A stretch of DNA of 64,000 nt. Source: Hordeum vulgare subsp. vulgare. Taxonomy: Eukaryota; Streptophyta; Magnoliopsida; Poales; Poaceae. Of this stretch, positions 36,700-46,426 are shown in pieces; position 1 is the stretch's first letter, and each line of letters starts with the position of its first letter. A program made the position numbers and the translations under genes. The stretch spans positions 339,992,638-340,056,637 of the forward strand of contig NC_058521.1 of assembly GCF_904849725.1 (NCBI RefSeq). Direction: 5' to 3'. The notes below the pieces were generated by a model. That model was not told where the DNA came from. It saw nothing but the letters and a program-made list of their open reading frames with translations, and did not search any database.

Positions 36700-38295
36700 A
36701 TGAATAATTCAACTAATAATTGAATAATTAAACAACTATGTTTGGATGCATACAAAGTACTAATAGTCGGGATCATCAGTCTCTTCTCCATGGTCAATTG
36801 AAGCAAAATCATCATCAGTATCACACGTGTCGACGTGACTGATATCGTCATCAGGTTCAGGGACATCATGTGGAAGGCCTTTTTGTAACCGATCAAGCAT
36901 TGATAGCTCATCTGCATTGGTAACCTCTTCTACTTCCACTTCTTCCTCATCATCACGTGATTCTTGTTCCTCCGTGTTCAGGGTGGACGTAGAGCAGTTT
37001 CGGGTACGACGTCTCACACCACGTGATTCTTGGAAGAATTCTCCATCATATGTTATTGGGTCAATTTGTAATCGACTTCATTTGGGGGAGGTGGTCTAAG
37101 ATGTGGCGGCACATCGAACACGACATACCAACCTTCCAGGTTCTGAACAGTTTGACGACAGTATGGCAGATAGAAAACTTGGGTGGCCTGTTGAGCCATA
37201 ATATAGACATCGGCACCGCTTAACTGCTTGTCTTGTCGAATTTCGACTAGCCCAAGATGTTCATGAGTACGTCTTGTATTAGTAGGGTCGAACCAATGAC
37301 ATTTGAACACAACAACGTTCGGAGGATTTTCACCATAATAATGAAGTTCGTAGACTTCTTCAAGTCTTCCATAATACTCGACACCTCCCTCGCCTATAGA
37401 AGAGACACCAGAATTGTTTGTTTTTCTACCCGAACTCCGTGTTCATCTAATTCTTTCCTAATTCCATGTTTGTGCCATGTCATCTGTTTTGTTATTTATT
37501 CGTGCATGTAAAGTCGTTGAAGTGTTGGTAGTATCGGTAGATACCGTAGGACACTCACGGGGATTTTGATGTTCTTCTTCTCACCTTCATCGTTTTCTAC
37601 CTCAACATATCTGGAGGACTTCCAAAATGGACAATATGTTTGTCCGCATACTCTTTCCTAAATAAGGCAGATCCTTTCTCACAAGCATGTATCTGCTCAT
37701 ACGGCATCTTGAGTGCACTAAGGATTTTGTCTGACTCATATAGGTTTGAAGGCATAATATGACCTTCGGGTAAAAAGCGCCCAAATAGGGTCATCACTAA
37801 GTCAAACAGGTCTCTTCTAATGTTGAATTGGGCTTTCAGAGCCATTACTTGTGTGATGGCATCTAGTTGAGAAATATTAGTGTGCTCGTGAAGAGGACGT
37901 TTTGAAGACTCCAACATGGCATAGAAGGCTTTCGCGGATTCCTCCATCTCTTCGTCCTTGTTCCGAGCATCATCAAAGTCATTCGCCATGTCTTCAATCC
38001 ATGTACAATAATCATGGGTGCGCCGACGCAACACCTCGTCTTTGTTACGTTGGGCCGACTCACCATGAAATGTCCACAAGGTATAGCCGGGAGTAAAACC
38101 ACGCATCTGTAGGTGTTTACCCATTACATGCTTTGTCTGTCGCGAATAATTCTTGCACTTAGTGCAGGGGCACCATGTTTTTGGCTGGCCTTTAGAAAAT
38201 CATGTTTCCACGAATTCATAGGTTTTGCTCAACCATTCATCGGTCATCTCTCTCTGACTATGGTGACCGGTGTACATCCATTCACGATCAGTCAT
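36700..38295 (-). pseudogene. CACTA1 TNP2 transposase remnant, core deleted
   Basis: ATG at 38295 (MTDREWMYTGHHSQ) opens a Transpos_assoc domain with CPCTKCKN, interrupted by a TGA near 38207. The N-terminal part (GKHLQMRGFTPGYTLWTFHG, MEESAKAFYAMLESSKRPLH) runs to about 37600. Traces continue to HKHGIRKELDEHG near 37450, then jump at about 37430 to VSSIGEGGVEYYGRLEEVYE and the DUF4216 region (VVFKCHWFDPTNTRRTHEHL). Against CACTA2 this removes about 2.1 kb: the whole Transposase_21 core and DUF4218. A frameshift near 37050 precedes the acidic C-terminus. Confidence 0.85.
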
Positions 38296-38462
38296 TCTGG
38301 CAATCTAGCTATATAGTATCCACATATAAACAATATAAATTATCACTTCATCAAGTATGTTAAATTAATTATGGCCATATTTTAATCATGGTTAATACAT
38401 TGGGATGCACGTCATGCACACCTACGAGCTACTACGTAAAGATGGATCCTAATCCCACCCGA

Positions 38463-38663
38463 GTATGTGTAGATTGGGTCATTTCCCTATGCTCTGCTCT
38501 CGATCCAACGCAAAAAATTTACAGCACCTCCCCGCTGTTCTCCTGATACACGTCTCGGCAACTAACCGAGAGGATGTGTACCAGGAGAACAACAAGGAGG
38601 CCCCATCGAAACTCTGCATGGGATCTGGAGCAAAGCGTGGGAAATGACCCAATCTACACATAC
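38463..38663 (-). other. Long imperfect hairpin in presumed TNP2 leader (CACTA1)
   Basis: The outer 25 bases (38463-38487) and 38639-38663 are perfect inverted complements. Pairing continues inward with mismatches through CTGTTCTCCTGATACAC (5' arm) against the complement of GTGTACCAGGAGAACAA, closing at CTCGG (38554-38558)/CCGAG (38566-38570) with a 7-base loop. The arms are about 95-100 bp. It lies 168 bp upstream of the TNP2 ATG and downstream of a TATA palindrome. The homologous structure in CACTA2 is at 52735-52942, with similar flanks, so it is ancestral to the family. Confidence 0.88.
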
Positions 38664-38707
38664 CTGGGCTGTCCATGGATAACGTTGGACAATTCGAAAG
38701 AATCACC

Positions 38708-38741
38708 GTTATAAATATGCAAATGCATGCATATTTATAAC
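38708..38741 (-). promoter_or_regulatory. Palindromic TATA box, CACTA1 TNP2 promoter
   Basis: Perfect 14-bp arms GTTATAAATATGCA and its complement around a 6-base centre, so TATAAATA is present on both strands. It sits about 45 bp upstream, on the minus strand, of the leader hairpin. Promoter function is inferred from the TATA match, the position before TNP2 and conservation at 52988-53017. Confidence 0.65.
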
Positions 38742-39329
38742 AGGAACACTTTCGAACGGGAGACGCATATTGGTTATGCAACAACTTTGCATTTTAATAC
38801 TAAAAATACCTAGCTAGATACTGTCATCAACACGAAGGCCGGCACAGAGCAAAATAAAGGGGGTGGAGGAGGAGTTCACAAATGTGCTCACTTTCGAATG
38901 CAGGGGAGGTCGTCGAAAACCAAACCCTCGCGGAGAAGCTATTCACAATTAAATGCACTCAATCAACACAAATACGCACTCTCGGTAATTAAATAATCGG
39001 TAACTAAATAATTGATAACTAAATTTAACTTTTGTCCCCCTTCTTCTTTCTCTTTTTCCTTTTGTTCTTCTTCTTTCTCTTTTTCTACCCGCGGTAATTA
39101 AACAATTGCTAACTAAATAATTATCCCCCTTCTTCTTTCTCCTTTTCCTTTTCTTGTCCTTCTTCTTCTCTTATTCTCCTTCTAATTGATAACTAAATAA
39201 TTGCTAACTAAATTTAACTGAAAATCTACCAATAAGTAATTGCTAACTAAATTTAACTAAAAATCTACTACTAATAGATCTAACTAACATAGAAAAATAA
39301 ACTAAAAAAAGAAAAAAAGGGGAGGAGGA

Positions 39330-39560
39330 GCTCACCGGCGAGTCGGGGCGGGGCTGGCGCAGGGCGGTGCGGGGCGAGGCTAGCGCGGGGCGGAGCTGGC
39401 GCGGCGCGGCGCGGGGCAGAGGCGGGCGGGTCAGGGTGGGCGGTGTGGGGCAGAGGCGGGGCGACGCAGGGCGGTGCAGGGCGACAGCGGGTGTTTGGGG
39501 CGGGGCTGGCGCGGGTCAACGACGGCGGTGGGTCGGGAGAGCAGGGAGAGACGTGAGAGA
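39330..39560. repeat. G-rich degenerate minisatellite in CACTA1
   Basis: Plus strand dominated by GGGGCGGGGCTGGCGCGG-like units with many runs of three or four G. The ORFs seen through it are low-complexity. The G-rich strand is the template strand of TNP2. Confidence 0.8.
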
Positions 39561-39599
39561 GAAGATGATAGGGCAGTTAGGTCATGTGCACGGGGGGAT

Positions 39600-39922
39600 A
39601 ACACCGGGCTATGCCGTCAGCTGGCTGTCGGCAAAGACAGCCGCTAGGCTTTGCCGTCAGCTGGTTGTCGGCATAGACGGCTCCCGTTAAGCCCTGGTCG
39701 GACGTGGGACCGGGAGGCTCCCTATGCCGTCAGCCTCCCTATGCCGTCAGTCCCAGCTGACGGCTTAGATAAAGCGGACGACATAGATTTTCTATGTCGT
39801 CAGCCACACCTATGTCGTCAGCATTGTTTTTGGCTGAGGGCAAAGTCTCTATGCCGTCAGCCCTGTGAAATTGCTGACGGCAAAGCTAAAAGCTGTCGGC
39901 AAATTATGTTTTTCCAGTAGTG
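39600..39922. repeat. CACTA1 right subterminal repeats and terminus
   Basis: At least eight copies of TGCCGTCAG/CTGACGGCA in both orientations (some read TGTCGTCAG), ending TTTTTCCAGTAGTG at 39922, the right CACTA end. Confidence 0.88.
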
Positions 39923-39925
39923 TAA

Positions 39926-40340
39926 GATCCAGTCTCGCACATTTCCCAACCGTCGTTGCGTGTGAATGAGTGAACGGATGTAGCTACTTGCTCAAGCCCT
40001 GCCACCCCTGATAACGACAAATGTCCGTGGACCATATCAAAGGTAGTAGGTGGCCTCGTTACAAGTAAGGCCCCTAAGGCGTGATGCTCAGGAGCCCCCT
40101 TTCACGCTTACGCGACTCTGCGTCGACAGTACCCGGTCCTGCACATTCCACAACCGCCGCTGCTTGCGACCAAATGCTCGATCTCAGCTATGGGGTCAAT
40201 CCCTGCCACCCATGATAAGGAACGAATGTCCGTGGACGAAATCTAGGGCGGCAAGTGGCCTTCTAAATGGTAAGGCCCCTGAGGAGCGATGCTCAGGAGC
40301 CACCCTTTGACGCTCAAGTGACTCTCATTTTATCCTTTGT
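39926..40340 (+). repeat. GC-rich tandem repeats of the Gypsy element, right block
   Basis: Two units start at 40064 and 40269 (205-bp period), sharing GTAAGGCCCCTGAGG, CGATGCTCAGGAGCC and TCCGTGGAC. They continue the array interrupted by CACTA1; the unit broken at 32773/39926 is collinear with them, which confirms the insertion point. Confidence 0.85.
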
Positions 40341-40559
40341 TTATGGCCATGGGAGCCGCGGGGTCACCCCAATCCCCGCGTCGAGGCTACGCGCACCGAC
40401 CGGAGCCCCCGAGAGGGGGGGAATGGATCGCCCGGAGATGCAAGCAAGGCAAGATGTTAGATCGCCAAACGGACGCAGAATGAGTTATAGAAACTTGAGC
40501 AAATGATAAGATATGCAGGGCATGCCTTGAACACCTGAAGCCCATGTGGTCAGCAGACA

Positions 40560-41490
40560 CTCTCCAGAGCTGTGAACCCAAAAAATTACCTCGCATAGCT
40601 TCTTCGCGTATGGGGGGCGCCTAGTCCAGCTCCGCGGTTGTCGCGGGTGACCCGAGCCATCTGAGTCCCGTTGGTTCAGGCCTAGGGTTCGGTTCTTCGT
40701 AGTTTCTCCGCGGTGGCCACGGTTGGCGCCCTGCCCCGTGTCCTGGGGGCACTGGGGGCCTCCAAGGCGTTCCTTAATCTTGAGGAGAATAGGCGCCCGG
40801 GGTGGACGCTTGAGGCTCTTCCTCGTCGAGAGGGTTAGGTGGCAACACATGCTCCGGTACGTAGGGCTCCATGTAGGCGTTTGACCGACCTCCAAAGCCA
40901 TTCAGTAACGCGACGGTGGTGGTCTCCCTCGGCGACGGAGGGGGGGTCCCCTGGCCATGTTGCTAAAAGATCTTCCTAGGAAGGGCTTCCGTGCGAAGCC
41001 GCTATTTCCTGTTGCCGCTGTTGGTTGGTCCTGATGTTGCTTGGTGTAGACTCCCCCCTTGGTGCCCTGGCGTGTCTCCGTTGTCGTAGCTTGCCCGCGG
41101 CAGCGCCTCCGCCACCCGCTACTGGCTGCGCTTGAGGGAGCGCTTCTGCCTGGCTGCTCCAAGTTGTTACGGGCTGACCTGGTATTGGTGATGTGCGCCG
41201 GTGTGTGCATCCAATGTCCCGCCATTTTTGCCTCGCCTCTGGTGGTTGCTGGCATGCTGCCCCTCGAGGCAGGCCGCCGGAATCTGGAGGAGGAGAAGGG
41301 CAACATGCGACGCATCTCTCTTGTCCCCGCCCCGCGGAGGAGGTGCTCCGTCGCTTGGAGGTCCAGGGGCCGGCACGAGGTGCGAGCCCCCTACGACCGA
41401 CACATGCGGCCTTGAAGGAGAGTGGGGTCGGATGACCGGTAATCGTAGAAGTGTGTCTAGGGAAGACGAATCTCGGAGAGGACGTCGACA
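40560..41490 (-). pseudogene. Presumed Gag N-terminal region of the inserted Gypsy element
   Basis: Directly after the minus-strand PBS come open stretches beginning MARQVGDVSTSSPRFVFPRH and, lower down (about 40868-40785), EPYVPEHVLPPNPLDEEEPQ. I recognise the latter style from N-termini of grass Gypsy polyproteins, but no Pfam-type core is visible. Stops occur near 40790 and 40620. The sequence is Pro/Arg-rich and GC-rich. No protease or RT follows to the left, so this is a truncated, non-autonomous element. Confidence 0.45.
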
Positions 41491-41493
41491 CGT

Positions 41494-41511
41494 CCCCTAC
41501 CTGGCGCGCCA
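41494..41511 (-). promoter_or_regulatory. Gypsy primer-binding site
   Basis: Minus strand TGGCGCGCCAGGTAGGGG, two bases inside the LTR edge at 41514. This PBS form is common in large grass Gypsy elements of Tat type. It fixes the orientation as minus. Confidence 0.8.
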
Positions 41512-41513
41512 AA

Positions 41514-42323
41514 TATCGGATTTCGGGCTCCGCAAAACCCTTACGACTTGAACCCTCATGGGCGTGTATGAAGATCTCTCACGGCCTAACCTCGCCTAGC
41601 TCGCTACTTGATGGACAGGGCAGGGAACTCACTCGATGGTGAGGTATACACAGAACACAGCAGTTTACCCAGGTTCGGGCTGCTGTGAAGCGTAATACCC
41701 TACTACTTCTTTGGTGGATTGGCTCTCTTGGAGGAGGATGGAAGAACTAGTACAGTGTTCAAGAGCCTCCGGAGGCTGGGTGACTTTGCGTGGTGCTTGT
41801 GGGTGAATGAGTCTGTCCACGTCCCCCCCCCTCTACGAAGTATCCTATCCTCTCTATATAGTGGTGTCCCGTATTCTCTTCCCTTATCGTTTCGGTGGGA
41901 AGGGATCCCACAACGACCAATTTCAAAGGGGGACAAGGGAACATGCTTCTCCTGTCAAAAGGTGGTCTTCGTGTGCAAAGTGGCTACCAGCGCCAGAATG
42001 GAAACCTTTTGGAGATGCCTTGGGAACCTCTGGTACGTCCTTGCCCCCTTTGCACTAAAGGGGAAACTGCGCCACCCCGCTCTCTGCTGCTCGTCTGTGC
42101 TTCCCTTGTGTCATCCTTGACTCCCGAGGATGGCCCTGCCTCGGTATCTCCGCCGCTGTGGAGTGGTCCTGAGGAGGCCCACCTGCATGTCTTGAAGCTG
42201 CTCCTCCTCGTGAGACTTGGACCCTTGTGAGGACCTGTCCTTGAGGGGCGTTGTGCATGTTAGCTTGCTTGATGAAGTGGGCCAGCCCTGGGCCGCACGC
42301 AGGCAAGTCTGAGTACCCCCATT
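41514..42323 (-). repeat. Gypsy 5' LTR, main part (interrupted by CACTA2)
   Basis: The LTR begins TATCGGATTTCGGG (TG expected, one mutation) and continues to GAGTACCCCCATT at 42323, where CACTA2 inserted. The last 15 bp follow at 54809-54823. Joined length is about 825 bp. A TATA-like CTATATAG lies near 41852-41860. The minus-strand start, in the distal piece, reads TGTCAGCGTTCTGGG. Confidence 0.82.
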
Positions 42324-42785
42324 CACTACTAGAATTTATAATTTTGCCGTCTGCCATGGTGCTTTGTCGTCTGCTTTTTTAAAGGGGACGGCAAAGAATC
42401 TATGCCATGAGGGGGCTGGCGGCAAATTCAATGGGACGACAGATACACCAACGGTCACGTTAAGTGTTAACGGCAAGCCTCCTCTCTTTGTCGTCTGCCC
42501 TCCCCCCTTTTCCATGAGGTGGCTGACGGCAAAGGGGGGAACTAAGCCCCTCTCTCTCCCCTTTTTGTCGTCTACCCTCCCACCTTTGCCATGTGGGGGC
42601 AGACGGAAAAGGGGGGAACCAGCCCCTCTCTCTCCCCTCTTTGCCGTCTGCCTTCCCCCCTTTGCCATGTGGGGGCACACGGCAAAGGGGGGAACCAACC
42701 CCTCTCTCTCCCCTCTTTGCTGTCTGCCCTCCCCCCTTTGCCATGTGGAGGCAGACGGCAAAGGGGGGAACCAGCCCCTTTTTAT
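42324..42785. repeat. CACTA2 left terminal and subterminal palindromic repeats
   Basis: About five units of 60-70 bp at 42480-42785. Each has TTTGCCGTCTGCC-like sequence, a CCCCCCTTTGCCATG centre and GCAGACGGCAAAGGGGGG, so every unit is itself a near-palindrome. Open frames through it are repeat artefacts. Confidence 0.9.
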
Positions 42786-42824
42786 TTTATTTCTTATTAT
42801 ATCCAGCAATTTTCATAATAATCA

Positions 42825-42826
<2 letters not shown>

Positions 42827-42859
<33 letters not shown>
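42827..42859. repeat. (AT)n microsatellite
   Basis: About 16 uninterrupted AT dinucleotides just inside the left subterminal block of CACTA2. Confidence 0.95.
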
Positions 42860-42861
<2 letters not shown>

Positions 42862-43189
42862 ACAAAAATAATTTTGTTTCCGTACTCATAACCATGTTAA
42901 AATAACTTTCATCCATAGTACCTACATATTATGCAAGTTGCATCGATACGAAACCATATATTACACCAGTTTCATCCACGTGCATACCAATTTTCATATA
43001 TATATCCATATACTACAGTAGTTTCAAGACAAGCTTCCATGAAGCCATGGTACAAGAAATCGTCTTCAAGCATCCCATCAGTATAATCCAAGCTTCCCGT
43101 GAAGTGAATGTAATCTACAAAATGACAAATAAGAAAGTTAGAAGAATAATACTAGATGAAGAAGTATATATATATACAGGTTATTTCGG

Positions 43190-46165
43190 ATAGAACTTAG
43201 CTAAGTATAGGCCATTTAATAGCTAAGTTAGGTGGAATAGGTCATCTTGGAGCTACATAGCCTTATTATGTCATTTAGGATAGAACTTAGCTAAGTATAG
43301 GTCATTCTAGAGCTAACTTGGATAAAATTTGTCATTTTGTAGCCAACTATGATTATTAATCTATTTTGACCTTATTATGTCATTTTGGAGCTAAATTAGT
43401 CATTTTAATGAGCTAACCAGTGTTCTTACAATGTTTTTAGCTAACTATGCTAATTATGTCATTTTGGAGGATAATTAGCTAAGTATGTCTTTGTTGGGGA
43501 AAATAACCTACGTAGAAGAAGAAAGAGAAGAAGCAAGAAGAGAAGAAGCAAGAAGAGAAGAAGAAGGAGAAGAAAAATAAGAAGAATGAGGAGGAGGAGA
43601 AGGACGAGGAGAAGGAGAAGGAAGAGGAGAAGAAGAAGAAATGAAGAAGGAGAAGAAGGTGGAGAAGAAGGTGGAGAATAAGGAGAAGGAGCTTCTCTCC
43701 TCCTTCTCCTTCTCCTTCTTCTTCCTCCTTCTCCGTCTTCTTCTCTTCTTCTGCTTCCTTCTTTTCATTTTTCCTCTTTCTTCTCCTCTTGTCCCCTTCT
43801 TCGGGCTAAATTAGCTAAGAATGCCTTTTTGGAGCTAATTATGTCATTTCAAGGATAATTAGCTAAGTATAGGTCATGTTTTATTAAATAGACCATTTGG
43901 GAGCTAAGTAAGCTAATTATGTCATTTAGGTGGAAGCCTAGCTAACTATACGTCATTTCAGAGCTACTAGGGTGAAATATGTCATTCCGGAGCAAACTAT
44001 GCTTATTAAGCCATTTTGGATCTAGCTAAGCTAATTATAGGCCATTGAATACCTAAGTTAGGGGGAATAGGTCATCTTGGAGCTACATAAGCCTTATCAT
44101 GTCATTTAGGAGAGAACTTAGCTAACTATAGGTCGTTTCTTATTAAATAGGTCATTTTGGAGCGAACTAAGCTAATTATGTCATTTAGGTGGTAGCCTAG
44201 CTAACTATAGGTCGTTTCGGAGCTCACCTGGGTTAAATATGTCATTTTGGAGCTAACTGTGCTTATTAAGCCATATTGGAGCTAAATTGGCTAATTATAT
44301 CATTTAGGTGGAAGCCAAGCTAAGTATATAATATTCATGAGCTAACCAAGTTTCTTATGCCATTTTGAGCTTATTATTTCATTTTTGAGCTAAATTGGTC
44401 ATTTTAATGAGCTAACCAAGGTTCTTATGATGTTTTCACCGAACTAAGCTAATTATGTCATTTTGTAGGATAATTACCCAATTAAGTCTTTGTTGGATGA
44501 GTCTAAGCTACGTAGAAGAAGAGAAAGAGAAGAAGCAAGAAGAGAAGAAGAAGTAAAAGAAGAAGGAGGAGGAGGAGGAGAAGGAGAAGGAAGAGGATAA
44601 GAAGAAGAAAAGAAGAAGGAGAAGGAGAAGGAGGAAGAAGGAGAAGGAGCTCCTCCTTCTTCTCCTTCTTCTTGTCCTTCTTCTTCTCCTCTTCTTCTTC
44701 TTCCTTCTTTTCATTTTTCCTCTTTCTTCTCCTCTTCTCCCCTTCTTCGGGCTAAATTAGCTAAGAATGCCTTTTTGGAGCTAATTATGTCATTTCAAGA
44801 ATAAGTAGCTAAGTATAGGTCATGTTTTATTAAATAGACCATTTTGGAGCTAACGAAGCTAATTATGTCATTTAGGTGGAAGCCTAGCTAACTATAGGTC
44901 ATTTCGGAACGAACTTGGGTAAAATGTCTCATTCCGGAGCAAACTATGCTTATTAAGCCATTTTGGATCTAGCTAAGCTAACTATAGGCCATTTAATACC
45001 TATGTTAGGGGGATTAGGTCATCTTGGAGCTAAGTTAGCCTTATTATGTCATTTAGGAGAGAACTTAGCTAACTATAGGTCATTTGTTATGAAATAGGCC
45101 ATTTTGGAGCTAACTAAGCTAATTATGTCATTTAGGTGGAAACCTAGCTAACTATATGTCGTTTCATAGCTAACTTGGGTTAAATATGTCATTTTGGAGG
45201 ATAATTAGCTAAGAATGCCTTTTGGGAGCTAATTATGTCATTTCGAGGATAATTAGCTAAGTATAGGTCATGTTTTATTAAATAAACCATTTTGGAGCTA
45301 ACTAAGCTAATTATGTCATTTAGGTGGAAGCCTAGCTAACTATAGGTCATTTGGGAGCTAACTTCGGTAAAATAGGTCATTCCGGAGCAAACTATGCTTA
45401 TTAAGCCATTTGGGATCTAGCTAAGCTAATTATAGGTCATTTAATACCTAAGTTAGGGGGAATAGGTCATCTTGGAGCTAAGTTAGCCTTATTATCTCAT
45501 TTCGAGGATAATTAGCTAAGTATATGTCATTTTGGAGCTAATTATGTCATTTCGAGGATAATTAGCTAAGTATAGGTCATGTTTTATTAAATAGACCATT
45601 TTGGAGCTAACTAAGCTAATTATGTCATTTAGGTGGAAGCCTAGCTAACTATAGGTCATTTCGGAGCTAACTTGGGTAAAATAGGTCATTCCGGAGCAAA
45701 CTATGCTTATTAAGCCATTTTGGATCTAGCTAAGGCAATTATAGGCTATTTAATACCTAAGTTAGGGGGACTAGGTCATCTTGGAGCTAAGTTAGCCTTA
45801 TTATGTCATTTAGGAGAGAACTTAGCTAACTATAGGTCATCTATTATTAAATAGGTCATTTTGGAGCTAACTAAGCTAATTATGTCATTTAGGTGGAAGC
45901 CTAGCTAACTATATGTTGTTTCGGAGCTAACTTGGGTTAAATATGTCATTTTGGAGGATAATTAGCTAAGAATGCCTTTTTGGAGCTAATTATGTCATCT
46001 CGAGGATAATTAGCTAAGTATAGGTCATGTTTTATTGAATAGACCATTTTGGAGCTAACTAAGCTAATTATGTCATTTAGGTGGAAGCCTAGCGAACTAT
46101 AGGTCATTTCGGAGTTAACTTGGGTAAAATAGGTCATTCCGGAGCAAACTATGCTTATTAAGCCA
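43190..46165. repeat. AT-rich tandem array with GAA/TTC fold-backs in CACTA2
   Basis: Hundreds of repeats of short words such as GAGCTAACTAAGCTAATTA, TGTCATTTAGGTGGAAGCC and AACTATAGGTCATTT. A marker word GGTCATGTTTTATT recurs at about 43872, 44818, 45267, 45576 and 46023, so larger units of roughly 310-950 bp are also repeated. Two purine/pyrimidine fold-backs (43509-43800, 44508-44760) are about 1 kb apart and nearly identical with their flanks. Non-coding. CACTA1 has only a few related words at 34020-34250. Confidence 0.9.
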
Positions 46166-46426
46166 TTATTAAAACACTAGAAGAGAACTTAGGTAAGTAT
46201 ATGTATATTTTATTAAAACACTAGAAATAACATACCATTATCGTCATCACGGTAGTGAAGCACGGTGGCTCTGGCTTGTTTCACCTGGAGAAGGCTGCCC
46301 TGGAGAAGGCTCCACTATAGAAGGGTCGTGCGATGCGTTTCGGGAGATATTGTGCACCAAACATCGTTTGCAATGTGTCGTTAGCATGAGGACACTCTTA
46401 TGATCACTGCACTGAAATGAAACTCA

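Larger units (their letters stand above)
32774..39922 (-). mobile_element. CACTA1: internally deleted CACTA (En/Spm) transposon, 7149 bp
   Basis: The left end is CACTACTAGAA (32774); the right end is the complement of CACTACTGGAA (39922). The flanking trinucleotides are TAA (32771-32773) and TAA (39923-39925), the 3-bp TSD expected of CACTA elements. It holds subterminal TTTGCCGTC/GACGGCAAA repeats at both ends, a Transposase_24 gene and a TNP2 gene missing its core, both on the minus strand. It is closely related to CACTA2 (42324-54805) by termini, gene order and leader structure. It cannot encode its own TNP2. Confidence 0.93.

Noticed and set aside
38463..38663. Independent MITE insertion as the source of the hairpin
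   Set aside because: The CACTA2 copy has homologous flanks on both sides and no target-site duplication is visible, so the fold-back is an ancestral part of the CACTA family.
40485..41551. Overlapping 110-180 aa ORFs on both strands as new genes
   Set aside because: GC-rich region next to the Gypsy PBS; the minus-strand frames fit a Gag N-terminus and the plus-strand ones are shadows.
42336..42891. Long ORFs of about 160-175 aa on both strands
   Set aside because: They read through palindromic subterminal repeats of CACTA2; both strands are open because the repeat lacks stops.
43190..46165. CRISPR-like regular repeat array
   Set aside because: Repeats are irregular in length and spacing, spacers are not unique, there are no cas genes, and it lies inside a plant CACTA element.
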